From Chloroflexi bacterium GWB2_49_20 (GTDB lineage: Bacteria > Chloroflexota > Anaerolineae > Anaerolineales > Villigracilaceae): DNA of 64,000 nt. The stretch covers positions 195,982 to 259,981 of the forward strand of contig MGMF01000014.1 in the NCBI GenBank assembly GCA_001796335.1, given 5' to 3'. The notes under the pieces were generated by a model. The model had not been told where the DNA came from. It ran no database searches and saw nothing but the letters and a program-made list of their open reading frames with translations. Positions 29,391-38,323 of the stretch are shown in pieces. Within the stretch, counting starts at the first letter, position 1. Each line of letters begins with the position of its first letter. The position numbers were made by a program, and so were the translations under genes.

Positions 29391-29419
29391 TTGACCAGCC
29401 TCAGTATTTGGGATAAAAT
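29391..29419 (+). promoter_or_regulatory. Promoter of tRNA-Arg
   Basis: TTGACC (29391-29396), exactly 17 bases, TAAAAT (29414-29419), placing the transcript start a few bases upstream of the tRNA. Confidence 0.65.
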
Positions 29420-29440
29420 CCCTACGCTTTATAACAGACT

Positions 29441-29514
29441 GGCCCTGTAGCTCAGTGGATTAGAGCGATTGCTTGCGGAGCAAAAGGTCGCGTGTTCGAA
29501 TCACGCCAGGGTCA
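29441..29514 (+). tRNA. tRNA-Arg (anticodon GCG)
   Basis: 74-nt cloverleaf. Acceptor GGCCCTG pairs with CAGGGTC (one G-T) and discriminator A; D stem GCTC/GAGC; anticodon stem ATTGC/GCAAA with an A-A mismatch at its outer end and loop TTGCGGA giving anticodon GCG (positions 29475-29477); T stem GCGTG/CACGC with loop TTCGAAT. CCA is not encoded. GCG reads CGC/CGU arginine codons, where most bacteria use ACG. The last six bases of this gene begin the 272-bp repeat A1. Confidence 0.92.
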
Positions 29515-29780
29515 CTCGCGTCAGATATAACCAGTCAGAATTTCGCGAATATTGAGGAGTTCCTGGCTGGTTTGCGTTTTGAGCAGAGGTGGAAATTAGA
29601 GGGATTGCCAGTCACCCTCAAGGTGAGTTCTAGGTGATATATTTTTACCAAACATTATCCCTATTAGTAGAACTCAATAATCACATATCTGTCAAAGAGG
29701 AGTCCTCTATACCTGTTACAGCCACCCTATATACCCATTATACGAAAAACGACAGAAATGGTAAGAAACTTGTGGTTAAA
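29509..29780. repeat. Direct repeat A, copy 1 (left end of module 1)
   Basis: 272 bp starting inside the 3' end of tRNA-Arg (GGGTCAC). It matches 43242-43513 without gaps and with three mismatches by eye. It contains an imperfect 44-bp palindrome (29529-29572, arms AACCAG/CTGGTT around a TTCGCGAA core) followed by a T-rich stretch, which may terminate the tRNA transcript, and a short frame (IYFYQTLSLLVELNN...) closed by a stop in this copy. The rest of the region to 30128 shows no gene. Confidence 0.95.
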
Positions 29781-30128
29781 TAAAACCAATTATGTTTGAA
29801 GAGGGGGTAATTTGATACTTACCTTGAAAAAACCAAAGTAAATAATGATCGGTGTTTTGGGACCATGTGATTATTCAACAGTAATGAACTAATAGAATCC
29901 AAAAGAAGTGGTGAAGTTATGAAATTGTCAGTCTCGATCCCTGAATATTTTTTTCAGTCGAAAACCAAAGGTCCTCATGAGCCATGGTCGGAGGTTCCCC
30001 AAAAAATGGGACTTCGCAAATCCCCCTCCGCAACTTCCATCAAACATGTTACCCCCTGATTTAAGGACTTCCCATACATCGAATGAGATATTATCGAGTA
30101 AAATTCTTAACAAAGGAAAGGATTGCTT

Positions 30129-31703
30129 TTGCCAAACGATAAAATAATAAGAACGCAGTATTTTGACTGGGGTACATTGGAATGGTTGTATGAACCGCAA
30201 GACAGAATTTCGGGACATCCCAGTACTGCATTTGCTACACTAGATATTGGAAAGATTCAAAAAACGCATTTTCATGCAGGATTTGAACAATTCTTATATA
30301 TCGTGTCTGGTGTTGGCACACAGTGGCTTTCTGGTGAGGCTATTGCCATAAGCCAGGGTATGTTCATTCATAATCCAGGATATATCGAGCATGCTCTTGC
30401 CAACACAGGTGATATACCGCTCAAAGTATTAACTATTTATCTACCCTTACCTTTCCCTTCAATTAATTCCGAAAGTTTGAGGGAATCGGTTATTTATCAA
30501 GAGCCAAAATTGGATTTACATGAAGATTCCAATGTCCAAGCCTTACAATTATTACAGGATAGAGTATCGCTGGCGATGAATATGGCCTCGATTACAATTG
30601 ATTCCGAAGGGATTCCTGTTACACAAGGAAGCGGGTATTCTAAATTCTGCCAATTGGTACAATCTATACCTGAAGGGAAAAAACGCTGTGCTTATTCAGA
30701 GCTGGAAGCTGGGCTGAAATCTGCAAAACAAAAAACCTCTTTGGTATTCCAATGTTATCTCGGAGTAACAAATGTTGCTACACCGATTATGGATAAAGAG
30801 GAAAGCGTCGGTTGTGTTGTTTGTGGACAAGTGCTATTAGAAGACCCCGCAGATTCTGATTATACCAATATCACAAATGAAGGATTCTTGATTGATCAAT
30901 TAAGAACTGAGTTCGAGAAATTACAAGTGGTATCGAAAAGCAGAATATATACCGCTGCGGAATTAATTTCAAGTCTCTCCAATCAATTCTTGGAATTAAG
31001 TAAACGTTATCAATCCCAACTTCGTATTGCGGATGAATTAAAAGCAAAAGCGGGAATTGTAGAGTTACTGAAGCAAACAGAACTACAGGCACTTCAATCT
31101 CAAATCAACCCGCATTTTCTATTTAATACGTTAAATTCCATTGCCAATTTAGCATTGCTTGAAGAGGCACCTCAGACCCAAGAGGTAGTATTTACACTTT
31201 CTGAGTTGATGCGTTATGCTTTACGATCAGCGAATCAAATGGTTTCAGTTAGTGAAGAGATTGATTACATAAAGAATTATTTAATAATCCAACGTGCAAG
31301 GTTCAAAGACCAGATAGAACTGATAATTAGTATCGCACCTGAGATCATGGAGTTTCCACTCCCCCCTCTTACATTACAACCTCTTGTTGAAAATTCTATT
31401 CTTCACGGATTAAAAGGGCGTAATAGTGGCGAAATAAGAATAAATGGGATACTTGATGGAGGTTGGATAATCTTTGAAGTTCATGACGATGGTATTGGTA
31501 TCGAAAAAGAGAAAATTAATAAGATCTTACGGGCTGCAGATGCTAACTTTCAAGCAAAAAGTGTTAATAGTATTGGAATTAGTAATGTTATTCGGCGCAT
31601 GAGGCATCATTTTGGCTCAGAATTTTCATTTAATATTGAAAGTTCAGGAAACAATGGAACAAAATTCTATCTCAAGGTTCCTTATAAGAATTACATAAGT
31701 TAA
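30129..31703 (+). CDS. Cytosolic histidine kinase with cupin and PocR sensor domains (LytS/YesM type)
   Basis: About 524 residues; TTG 30129 is preferred because AAAGGAAAGG ends eight bases before it. Residues ~30-115 form a cupin (HFHAGFEQFLYIVSG...). Residues ~150-270 match the PocR ligand-binding domain with its cysteines (FCQLVQ, KRCAYSE, FQCYLGV, GCVVCGQ). A coiled-coil-like linker leads to the LytS-type phosphoacceptor QINPHFLFNTL (His329) and an HATPase with GIGISNV. No membrane helix, so it senses a cytoplasmic ligand. It lies four bases before its response regulator. PocR domains are thought to bind small organic metabolites. Confidence 0.85.
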   Translation: MPNDKIIRTQYFDWGTLEWLYEPQDRISGHPSTAFATLDIGKIQKTHFHAGFEQFLYIVSGVGTQWLSGEAIAISQGMFIHNPGYIEHALANTGDIPLKVLTIYLPLPFPSINSESLRESVIYQEPKLDLHEDSNVQALQLLQDRVSLAMNMASITIDSEGIPVTQGSGYSKFCQLVQSIPEGKKRCAYSELEAGLKSAKQKTSLVFQCYLGVTNVATPIMDKEESVGCVVCGQVLLEDPADSDYTNITNEGFLIDQLRTEFEKLQVVSKSRIYTAAELISSLSNQFLELSKRYQSQLRIADELKAKAGIVELLKQTELQALQSQINPHFLFNTLNSIANLALLEEAPQTQEVVFTLSELMRYALRSANQMVSVSEEIDYIKNYLIIQRARFKDQIELIISIAPEIMEFPLPPLTLQPLVENSILHGLKGRNSGEIRINGILDGGWIIFEVHDDGIGIEKEKINKILRAADANFQAKSVNSIGISNVIRRMRHHFGSEFSFNIESSGNNGTKFYLKVPYKNYIS

Positions 31704-31707
31704 GATT

Positions 31708-33312
31708 ATGATCAGACTACTTATTGTTGATGATGACGATTTACAAAGAAAAGCTTTGCGTCATATCCTTGAAAAGACTCAACCACCTATCATTGAGGTG
31801 ATTGGTGAAGCCGAAGATGGTCAAAGTGCGATAAATCTTTCAGTAGAACTCAACCCAGATATCGTCCTCATGGATATCGAGATGCCCGAAATGAATGGTT
31901 TGCTTGCGATTAAAGAGATTAGAGAAAACAACCCAAATACGTATATTATTGTGATAACCGCCTATGATTATTTTGAATATGCTCAGCAAACGCTAAAACT
32001 GGGGGCAGTCGATTACTTACTAAAACCTGTTCGGCCTGAAAAATTACTGGCTGCCATTAAAAAAGCATCCATTTTTATGAAAAGGGAATCGTCAAAAATT
32101 GAAGAAGAAAAAAAATTACGAGAACAAGTCGCACATGCAATGCCGTATATCACCATGGCATTCGTTCAAGATTTGATTCTGGGAGATCTAATAAACTTGG
32201 ATGAAATCCAAGATCGGGCGAATTTTCTTGGCTTAGAAAATTTGCCAGCAATGGTGATGATATTTGATATTGATAATTTTTCCTTTATTACTAATCAAAC
32301 TAGTGAAACAGAAAAACAGATCCTAAAGACACAAGTCAGTAATGTTATTACTTCTACAATAAAGCACTTACCATCAGCATTGCTGGTACCTTGGAGTGGA
32401 GATGAATTATTGGTCCTGTTACCCCAAGGTGATCTTCAAAAAAAAGAACCCGCACAGCAGCAGGTTATGTCCATAGCTGATGAAATTCGGACAGCAGTAG
32501 CGCAGCATACATCTGTAACCGTTAGCGTTGGCGTCGGACGATCATATTTAGATGTAAGGGAAATTCGAAAGTCTTATCAAGAAGCATTAATAGCACTACA
32601 AGATACTGTCTTTGCAGGTCAGAACATTTCCATACATATTGACGACTTCCAAGAATATAATTCGTCCATGTACCTTTACCCTCTGGAGAAAGAACAACAT
32701 TTAGTGTCATTTGTTCGCATGGGAAACCAAGACAAAGCTCTCAATACACTGGACGATATCATAAATAGCTTTCATAATGTATCTGTGGAAATAGCCAAGG
32801 TTCGTCTCTTGGAATTATTGATTGTAACATCCAGAGGGGCAGCAGAAGGCGGTGTTGATAGCGCTCAATTATTTGTGATCAACCAACATTATCTTGAACA
32901 ATTATCGGCTTCAATGAATTTCCTTGAATTGAAGGAGATAGCAAGCTGGGCTATCAGTCAATTTACTAATCATGTTGCTACCCGAAGAAAGGATCGCAAT
33001 TGGAGGTTGTTAAAAGATTCCCAGGTTTATATTGAGGCGAATTACCAACAGAATTTGACTCTTGTACAAGTGGCAGCAGCAGTACACTTGAGTCCTGAAT
33101 ATTTCAGCCGGTTATTTCGACAAGAGCAAGGTGAGACTTTTACGGAGTATTTGTCTTCTCTTCGTCTGGAGAAGGCTAAACAGTTCTTAACAACATCAAA
33201 TAGGAGTGTCGGTGAGATATCAATGACCGTTGGTTATAGTGACCAAAACTACTTCAGTCGCGTATTTCGAAAGGCTACAGGCATGTCGCCCACCGAATTT
33301 AGAAACAGATAG
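31708..33312 (+). CDS. YesN-type response regulator: receiver, degenerate GGDEF-like, AraC DNA-binding domain
   Basis: 534 residues. The receiver (1-118) has the acidic pocket DDDD at 8-11 and phosphoacceptor Asp56 in VLMDIEMP, with Lys in LLKPVRP. The middle (about 165-320) is a GGDEF-like regulatory domain with WSGDELL in place of GGDEF, so no cyclase activity is expected. The last ~100 residues are an AraC double helix-turn-helix (YIEANYQQNLTLVQVAAAVHLSPEYFSRLFRQ). Partner of the preceding kinase; the obvious target is the downstream liv-type operon. Confidence 0.9.
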   Translation: MIRLLIVDDDDLQRKALRHILEKTQPPIIEVIGEAEDGQSAINLSVELNPDIVLMDIEMPEMNGLLAIKEIRENNPNTYIIVITAYDYFEYAQQTLKLGAVDYLLKPVRPEKLLAAIKKASIFMKRESSKIEEEKKLREQVAHAMPYITMAFVQDLILGDLINLDEIQDRANFLGLENLPAMVMIFDIDNFSFITNQTSETEKQILKTQVSNVITSTIKHLPSALLVPWSGDELLVLLPQGDLQKKEPAQQQVMSIADEIRTAVAQHTSVTVSVGVGRSYLDVREIRKSYQEALIALQDTVFAGQNISIHIDDFQEYNSSMYLYPLEKEQHLVSFVRMGNQDKALNTLDDIINSFHNVSVEIAKVRLLELLIVTSRGAAEGGVDSAQLFVINQHYLEQLSASMNFLELKEIASWAISQFTNHVATRRKDRNWRLLKDSQVYIEANYQQNLTLVQVAAAVHLSPEYFSRLFRQEQGETFTEYLSSLRLEKAKQFLTTSNRSVGEISMTVGYSDQNYFSRVFRKATGMSPTEFRNR

Positions 33313-33356
33313 TCAAAAGAATCCAGAAACATGTGAAGAAAATCCAGTTGAAAAAG

Positions 33357-33391
33357 CTACAATCTGAAATACTGCAGGTTGTGGTTTTTTT
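33357..33391 (+). terminator. Intrinsic terminator after the response regulator
   Basis: Ten-pair stem CTACAATCTG / CAGGTTGTGG with two G-U pairs and an 8-base loop, followed by seven T. It separates the two-component genes from the transporter operon. The rest of 33313-33636 is AT-rich with no firm promoter call. Confidence 0.75.
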
Positions 33392-33636
33392 ATTTACGTT
33401 AAATTGCTAATAGTCCTCGGTTTGTATCATAACCTTCCGCATATTGATATATATATAATTAGAAGGTGAACGGAGAATTATTTAGGGATGATTAGTTTTC
33501 GGATTCTCACTATTTTTTATAATTTAGGCTTCCCAATAACGGGAAACGGGAAAGGGGGTGGGATATCCAATTAAATTTCTAGTATTTGTTTATGGTCAAT
33601 AAAGAATATGAAAGTGATATCCAAAGGAGAGAAAAA

Positions 33637-34863
33637 ATGCATAAGAAAATTTTAATCGCTGCTTTGATACTTGGTATGGTCTTGACTGCATGTGGACCTG
33701 CCGTTCAGGAGCAGACAACACAAGAAATTCCAACAGAGCAACCCACACAACTAGCGGCTACGGAATCAACTCAAGCTACAACTGAACCAACCCAAGCTGC
33801 AACTGTGCCGGACACAATCAAGATTGGCTTTGTTGCACCCCTCACAACAGCTAATGCCCTGATGGGTTGGAGTATGCAACAAGGTGCGCAGTTAGCTGCC
33901 CAAGAAATTAATGATGCTGGTGGTATCAATGGTGTTCCGCTGGAGTTAATCATTGAGGACAACTCCAATACAGCCGATGTAGCGGTTAACGCGATTAATA
34001 GAGTGTTATCAGAGAATCCCGTTGCGCTCATCCTCGGAAGCACCAGCGCTCAAACATTAGCCATGGAACCAATCATCCTGGAAAATACGTTACCAACCAT
34101 TATTATGGGAAGTAGCCCTTCATTAACGGATCAAGGAAACCCCTGGGTGTTTGCAACGCGTGCAGATGATGGATTTGCAGCTACTGCTGCCGTCAAATTT
34201 GCCGTAGAGGATTTGGGTGCGAAAAAGGTCGGAATTTTTCATGCAGCAGAAGAGTTTGGAACTAGCGTTGCTCCGATCATTATTTCTGCTTTGGCTGAAT
34301 ATGGATTGGAACCAGCTGCAGTCGTGAGCGCACCTTCTACTGATAAAGATTATTCGGCTCAACTCTTAGAACTGCAGGCAGCTGATGTGGATGTTATATT
34401 AGTCTGGGTATTACCGGCGCCAGGTATTCTGCTTGCAAGGCAGATGAAACAGTTGGGTATGGACACACCTGTTGTAGCAAATCCAGTATTTGGCTTGTCT
34501 CAGGTGTTGGTATTAATGACTCCTGAAGAATTGGCTGGGATTTACTCGATGACAGATTGTGTACCTAGCCAAAGTACAGATGAAAAGATTCTGGCTTTTG
34601 TACAGGCTTATAAGGATCGAACTGGTACAACTCCTGATTTGTTTGGTGCATTATCATATGATAGTGTAAAACTCTTCGCGGACGTCATCACACAAGTAGG
34701 GACAGATCTCGCTGCTATTCAAGCGGGTCTTTTTGCGGTTACCGGCTGGCCGGGCGTCTGCCATAATTATTCTTTCGACGCGAAAGGTCGTGGAGGTTAC
34801 GATATTTCCACGGTAGATATTTCAACTGGAACCCTTAAGGTCGTTGGGACAGTTTCCAAATAG
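33637..34863 (+). CDS. Branched-chain-amino-acid-type ABC substrate-binding lipoprotein
   Basis: 408 residues from ATG 33637, which follows AAGGAGA at ideal distance; the frame is open 51 bases upstream but without a ribosome site. Lipobox LTACG (Cys19), a Thr/Gln/Glu-rich tether to ~55, then a type I periplasmic-binding fold (Peripla_BP_6): IKIGFVAPLTTANALMGWSMQQGAQLAAQEIN and DNSNTADVAVNAINRVLSE. The Liv/HAA family also binds amides, urea and aromatic or short carboxylates, so the ligand is open. Given the cargo, a small carboxylic acid is likely. Confidence 0.9.
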   Translation: MHKKILIAALILGMVLTACGPAVQEQTTQEIPTEQPTQLAATESTQATTEPTQAATVPDTIKIGFVAPLTTANALMGWSMQQGAQLAAQEINDAGGINGVPLELIIEDNSNTADVAVNAINRVLSENPVALILGSTSAQTLAMEPIILENTLPTIIMGSSPSLTDQGNPWVFATRADDGFAATAAVKFAVEDLGAKKVGIFHAAEEFGTSVAPIIISALAEYGLEPAAVVSAPSTDKDYSAQLLELQAADVDVILVWVLPAPGILLARQMKQLGMDTPVVANPVFGLSQVLVLMTPEELAGIYSMTDCVPSQSTDEKILAFVQAYKDRTGTTPDLFGALSYDSVKLFADVITQVGTDLAAIQAGLFAVTGWPGVCHNYSFDAKGRGGYDISTVDISTGTLKVVGTVSK

Positions 34864-34875
34864 AATTTATTTCGA

Positions 34876-34906
34876 GAAGTGGCCACTCCAATTGAGTGGC
34901 CACTTC
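34876..34906 (+). promoter_or_regulatory. Stem-loop between binding-protein and permease genes
   Basis: Perfect 13-bp arms GAAGTGGCCACTC / GAGTGGCCACTTC with a 5-base loop and no T run. Placed just after the binding-protein stop, it probably protects the upstream mRNA so that the binding protein is made in excess over the permeases. Confidence 0.6.
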
Positions 34907-34956
34907 CAATACTAAAATAGAGTTCCGATTGAATCCGTAAGATAAATGGTAGGAAC

Positions 34957-35829
34957 ATGCAACAATTAACTCAATTAATAGTAAATGGCTTAACGATGGG
35001 TTGCATTTACGCTCTTATAGCACTAGGTTTTGTGCTTATATATAGAACTGTTGGGGTAATTAATTTTGCTCAGGGTGAACTTGTAATGCTGGCTGCTTAT
35101 TTTGGAGTTACCGCAATATCAATTGGGTTGTCTTTGATTTGGGCTTATGTATTTGTTATTGCTGCTATGGCAATCTTTGGTTACCTTTTTCAATGGATGA
35201 TTTATTACCCGTTAAGAGGAAAACCATTTATCACAATCATAATCAGCACAATTGGAGTTAGTATAATTCTTCAGAACCTAGCGCGCATTATTTGGGGGCC
35301 AGCACCTCTGATGTTTCCTTCCTTCTTTAGCCTAAAACCTTTGAATATTGGCGGTGTCTTGGTTCAACCCCAAAACATTTTTGTTTTTGTGGTAACCGTA
35401 GTGCTTTTTTCGTTGGTTTACTTGTTACTTTCCAAAACAATGATAGGTCACAAGATGCAGGCGGTTGCCCAAGATCCAGAAACAGCCAAGTTGATGGGGA
35501 TCAAGGTAGATCAGGTGGTGGCGGGGGTATTTGTTCTTAATTCAATACTTGCCGGCGCAGCAGGGTTATTGCTGGCTCCTATTTTCCTTGTCACACTGGA
35601 TATGGGTAGCTCGGTATTGATGAAATCCTTTTCCGCATCTATTATTGGAGGATTTGGTAGTGTTCCTGGGGCAATTGTAGGTGGATTGTTCCTGGGTGTA
35701 GTGGAAATATTAGGTGCACGTTACATTTCTTCCCATTTTAAAGATGGAATTGCTTTTGTTGTGTTGCTTCTGGTATTGCTTATCATACCCAAAGGTCTTT
35801 TTGGTGAACGGGTAAACGAGAGGTCATAA
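34957..35829 (+). CDS. livH: Liv-type ABC permease (LivH family)
   Basis: 290 residues, AGGA before the ATG. About eight hydrophobic helices, the family start NGLTMGCIYALIALGFVLIYRTVGVINFAQGE, and the cytoplasmic coupling segment AVAQDPETAKLMGI. Together with the LivM-type partner it forms the membrane channel of the importer. It follows the binding protein by 93 bases and lies 13 bases before the second permease. Confidence 0.92.
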   Translation: MQQLTQLIVNGLTMGCIYALIALGFVLIYRTVGVINFAQGELVMLAAYFGVTAISIGLSLIWAYVFVIAAMAIFGYLFQWMIYYPLRGKPFITIIISTIGVSIILQNLARIIWGPAPLMFPSFFSLKPLNIGGVLVQPQNIFVFVVTVVLFSLVYLLLSKTMIGHKMQAVAQDPETAKLMGIKVDQVVAGVFVLNSILAGAAGLLLAPIFLVTLDMGSSVLMKSFSASIIGGFGSVPGAIVGGLFLGVVEILGARYISSHFKDGIAFVVLLLVLLIIPKGLFGERVNERS

Positions 35830-35842
35830 AGGGAGATTCGTC

Positions 35843-36805
35843 ATGGGAAGATATGGTCGTTATATTCCTTGGATAATATTGGGGTGCACAATTTTACTTT
35901 TCCCCTTAAGAACAAGTAATTATTATTTACAGATCGCCTGTTTAGCCGGGATCTATATCATCCTGATTATTGGTTATGACTTTATCCTTGGGTGGGCGGG
36001 GCTTCTTTCATTAAGTCATGCTGCTTTTTATGGGATAGGAGCTTACACATCCGCATTATTATCGGTAAACTTTTCCATCCCTTTTTGGGTAACTCTGCCT
36101 GCAGCTGCTATCGTTGCTGGTTTGTTCGGGTTAGTAGTCGGCTTTCCAACATTGCGATTACGGGGGCATTATCTCGCATTGGGAACATTAGCCTTTGGAG
36201 AGATTGTCGTATTGGTTTTGATGCGATGGCGGGCAGTGACTCGAGGAGTTGACGGTGTTACGGGAATCGTTCCAGCAAGTTTTGGGTTATTTGTGTTTGA
36301 TAATAATAAATCCTATTATTACTTATTGATTTTCTTTATTTTGATATTGGCTATTTTTGCCAGACGGATCCATCAATCTCGTTTTGGTAGAGCGCTGATT
36401 GCAATTCGCACAGCAGAAGTAACTGCCGAGGTTAGCGGTATCGACACAAATCGAATTAAACTTTTGGCTTTTATCCTGAGTGCAGTATATGCAGGTATCG
36501 CCGGTAGTCTATATGCTTACCTTTTTCGGTATATCAGCCCAGAGACATTTGGATTACACCAATCCATCACGATTTTGACTATGTTGCTGATTGGCGGGGG
36601 TGGTTCTATCGGAGGATCGGTTTTGGGCGCAATCTTATTGTCATTCCTCCCAGAGTGGCTTAGGTTTCTAAAAGATTACTATTTATTACTTTATGGAGTT
36701 GGTATTGTGTTAATGATGGCTTTTATGCCAGATGGAGTAATTGGATTAGCCAAGAAGATCATTTCCAAGATTAAATTCCGGCTGCCTTTGCGGAGAAATG
36801 TATGA
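35843..36805 (+). CDS. livM: Liv-type ABC permease (LivM family)
   Basis: 320 residues with about ten helices. Family marks are GYDFILGWAGLLSLSHAAFYGIGAYTSALL and the coupling region AIRTAEVTAEVSGIDTNRIKLLAFILSA. Its stop overlaps the ATG of the next gene by four bases (ATGA), so permease and ATPase are made together. Substrate specificity rests with the binding protein. Confidence 0.92.
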   Translation: MGRYGRYIPWIILGCTILLFPLRTSNYYLQIACLAGIYIILIIGYDFILGWAGLLSLSHAAFYGIGAYTSALLSVNFSIPFWVTLPAAAIVAGLFGLVVGFPTLRLRGHYLALGTLAFGEIVVLVLMRWRAVTRGVDGVTGIVPASFGLFVFDNNKSYYYLLIFFILILAIFARRIHQSRFGRALIAIRTAEVTAEVSGIDTNRIKLLAFILSAVYAGIAGSLYAYLFRYISPETFGLHQSITILTMLLIGGGGSIGGSVLGAILLSFLPEWLRFLKDYYLLLYGVGIVLMMAFMPDGVIGLAKKIISKIKFRLPLRRNV

Positions 36806-37581
36806 CTTTCATACTCGAAACCAGGCAATTATGCAAGCAATTTGGTGGGGTTCATGCCTTGCGCCCATTTGATTTTAAGATCTCGCCAGGAGAAATTCGT
36901 GCCTTGATAGGTCCAAATGGGGCTGGTAAAACAACCTTTCTTAATCTACTAAGTGGAATATACACTCCGACCGATGGGGATATATTATTTAAAGGACAAC
37001 AAATTACAAAGATCAAACCGCATGTTGTGACCAGACTTGGCGTTGGTCGCACTTTTCAAACAGTAAAACCATTTGGAAAGTTGTCAGTGCTTGAAAATGT
37101 TATGTTGGGGTATGATTGCCGCGCTGAGAAAGGAATCTTCCATATTTTGATCAAAAGTTCATCAGCCAAGCAAGAGGAGGAGGAAACAAAAGAAAAAGCG
37201 AGAAAAGCTTTGGGATTTGTCGGCATGCTTGATAAGCAAAATATGATAATTACCAGTTTGCCCTATGGGCAACAACGATTGGTTGACTTGGCTCGCGCTT
37301 TGGTGCATGATCCTGACTTGCTCTTGTTAGATGAACCGGCGGCAGGAATGACCCGCCAAGAAGGATCTGATCTTGTAGCCTGTATCCGACGAATTCGAGA
37401 TCTCGGGATTACCGTTCTACTTGTTGAGCACAACATGCGGCTGGTGATGGATGTCTCTGATCGAATAACCGTTTTAGATTTTGGATATTTGATCGCTGAA
37501 GGTATCCCAGAAGAAATACGATCTAATCCCAAAGTAATTGAAGCTTATTTAGGGAAAAAAACCAATGATGCTATCAATTGA
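36802..37581 (+). CDS. livG: Liv-type ABC ATPase (LivG family)
   Basis: 259 residues. Walker A GPNGAGKTT, Q-loop GRTFQTVKPF, signature LPYGQQRLVDLARAL in the LivG form, Walker B LLLLDEPAAGM, H-loop LLVEHNM and the C-terminal EAYLGKK. All catalytic residues are present. Overlaps livF by 17 bases. Confidence 0.93.
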   Translation: MTFILETRQLCKQFGGVHALRPFDFKISPGEIRALIGPNGAGKTTFLNLLSGIYTPTDGDILFKGQQITKIKPHVVTRLGVGRTFQTVKPFGKLSVLENVMLGYDCRAEKGIFHILIKSSSAKQEEEETKEKARKALGFVGMLDKQNMIITSLPYGQQRLVDLARALVHDPDLLLLDEPAAGMTRQEGSDLVACIRRIRDLGITVLLVEHNMRLVMDVSDRITVLDFGYLIAEGIPEEIRSNPKVIEAYLGKKTNDAIN

Positions 37582-38275
37582 GAATCTCGTTGTTAACTAC
37601 GGAAATATTATTGCGTTGAAGAGCATTTCAATGCAAATAAATGAGGCTGAAATCGTCGCTTTGATCGGAGCTAATGGTGCTGGTAAAACAACCACACTAC
37701 GTACGATTAGTGGTTTATTGAGGCCTGCTTCAGGGAGTATTACCTACAATGGGGAAAAGATAGATACCTGGCCTGTAGAGAAAATTGTGGCAGCCGGATT
37801 GTCTCACGTGCCTGAAGGTCGGCGAATATTCCCTGGTTTGACAGTTCTTGAAAACCTAAAAGTTGCAACCAGTACCTGGGCTGGAAGAGGACAAAGTATT
37901 CAGCCGGAACTGGAAAAAGTATATAGACTATTCCCCAAATTGCGCGAACGTACCAGTCAATTGGGATGGTCTCTTAGTGGGGGAGAGCAGCAAATGCTCG
38001 CAATTGGACGAGCCATGATGTCCCGCCCAAAATTACTTATGCTAGATGAGGTATCTCTTGGCTTAGCTCCTAATTTGGTTCAAGACATTTTCCAAACAAT
38101 AAAAGAAATCAATCAATCAGGTTTAACAATTCTCTTAATTGAGCAAAATGCAAATTTGGCGCTTGAGTATGCTCACCGAGTTTATATTCTAGAAAATGGT
38201 GAAGTTGTGATGACTGATACTGCCATAAATTTAGCAAAAAACCCACAAATCCAAGATTCGTATTTGGGTAGTTAG
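37565..38275 (+). CDS. livF: Liv-type ABC ATPase (LivF family)
   Basis: 236 residues. Walker A GANGAGKTTT, SHVPEGRRIFPGLTVLENL, signature LSGGEQQMLAIGRA, Walker B LLMLDEVSLGLAP (Val where Pro is common) and H-loop replaced by LIEQNANLAL, as is normal for LivF. ATG 37565 and 37568 are both possible starts. It completes a five-gene importer. Confidence 0.93.
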   Translation: MMLSIENLVVNYGNIIALKSISMQINEAEIVALIGANGAGKTTTLRTISGLLRPASGSITYNGEKIDTWPVEKIVAAGLSHVPEGRRIFPGLTVLENLKVATSTWAGRGQSIQPELEKVYRLFPKLRERTSQLGWSLSGGEQQMLAIGRAMMSRPKLLMLDEVSLGLAPNLVQDIFQTIKEINQSGLTILLIEQNANLALEYAHRVYILENGEVVMTDTAINLAKNPQIQDSYLGS

Positions 38276-38323
38276 ATTTTGGTGAAGGATTATTCATAAC
38301 CTTCCATATACAGGGAACCATTA

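Noticed and set aside
31708-33312. Diguanylate cyclase activity in the response regulator
   Set aside because: The GGDEF-like motif reads WSGDEL and lacks the glycine pair, so it is treated as a degenerate regulatory domain.
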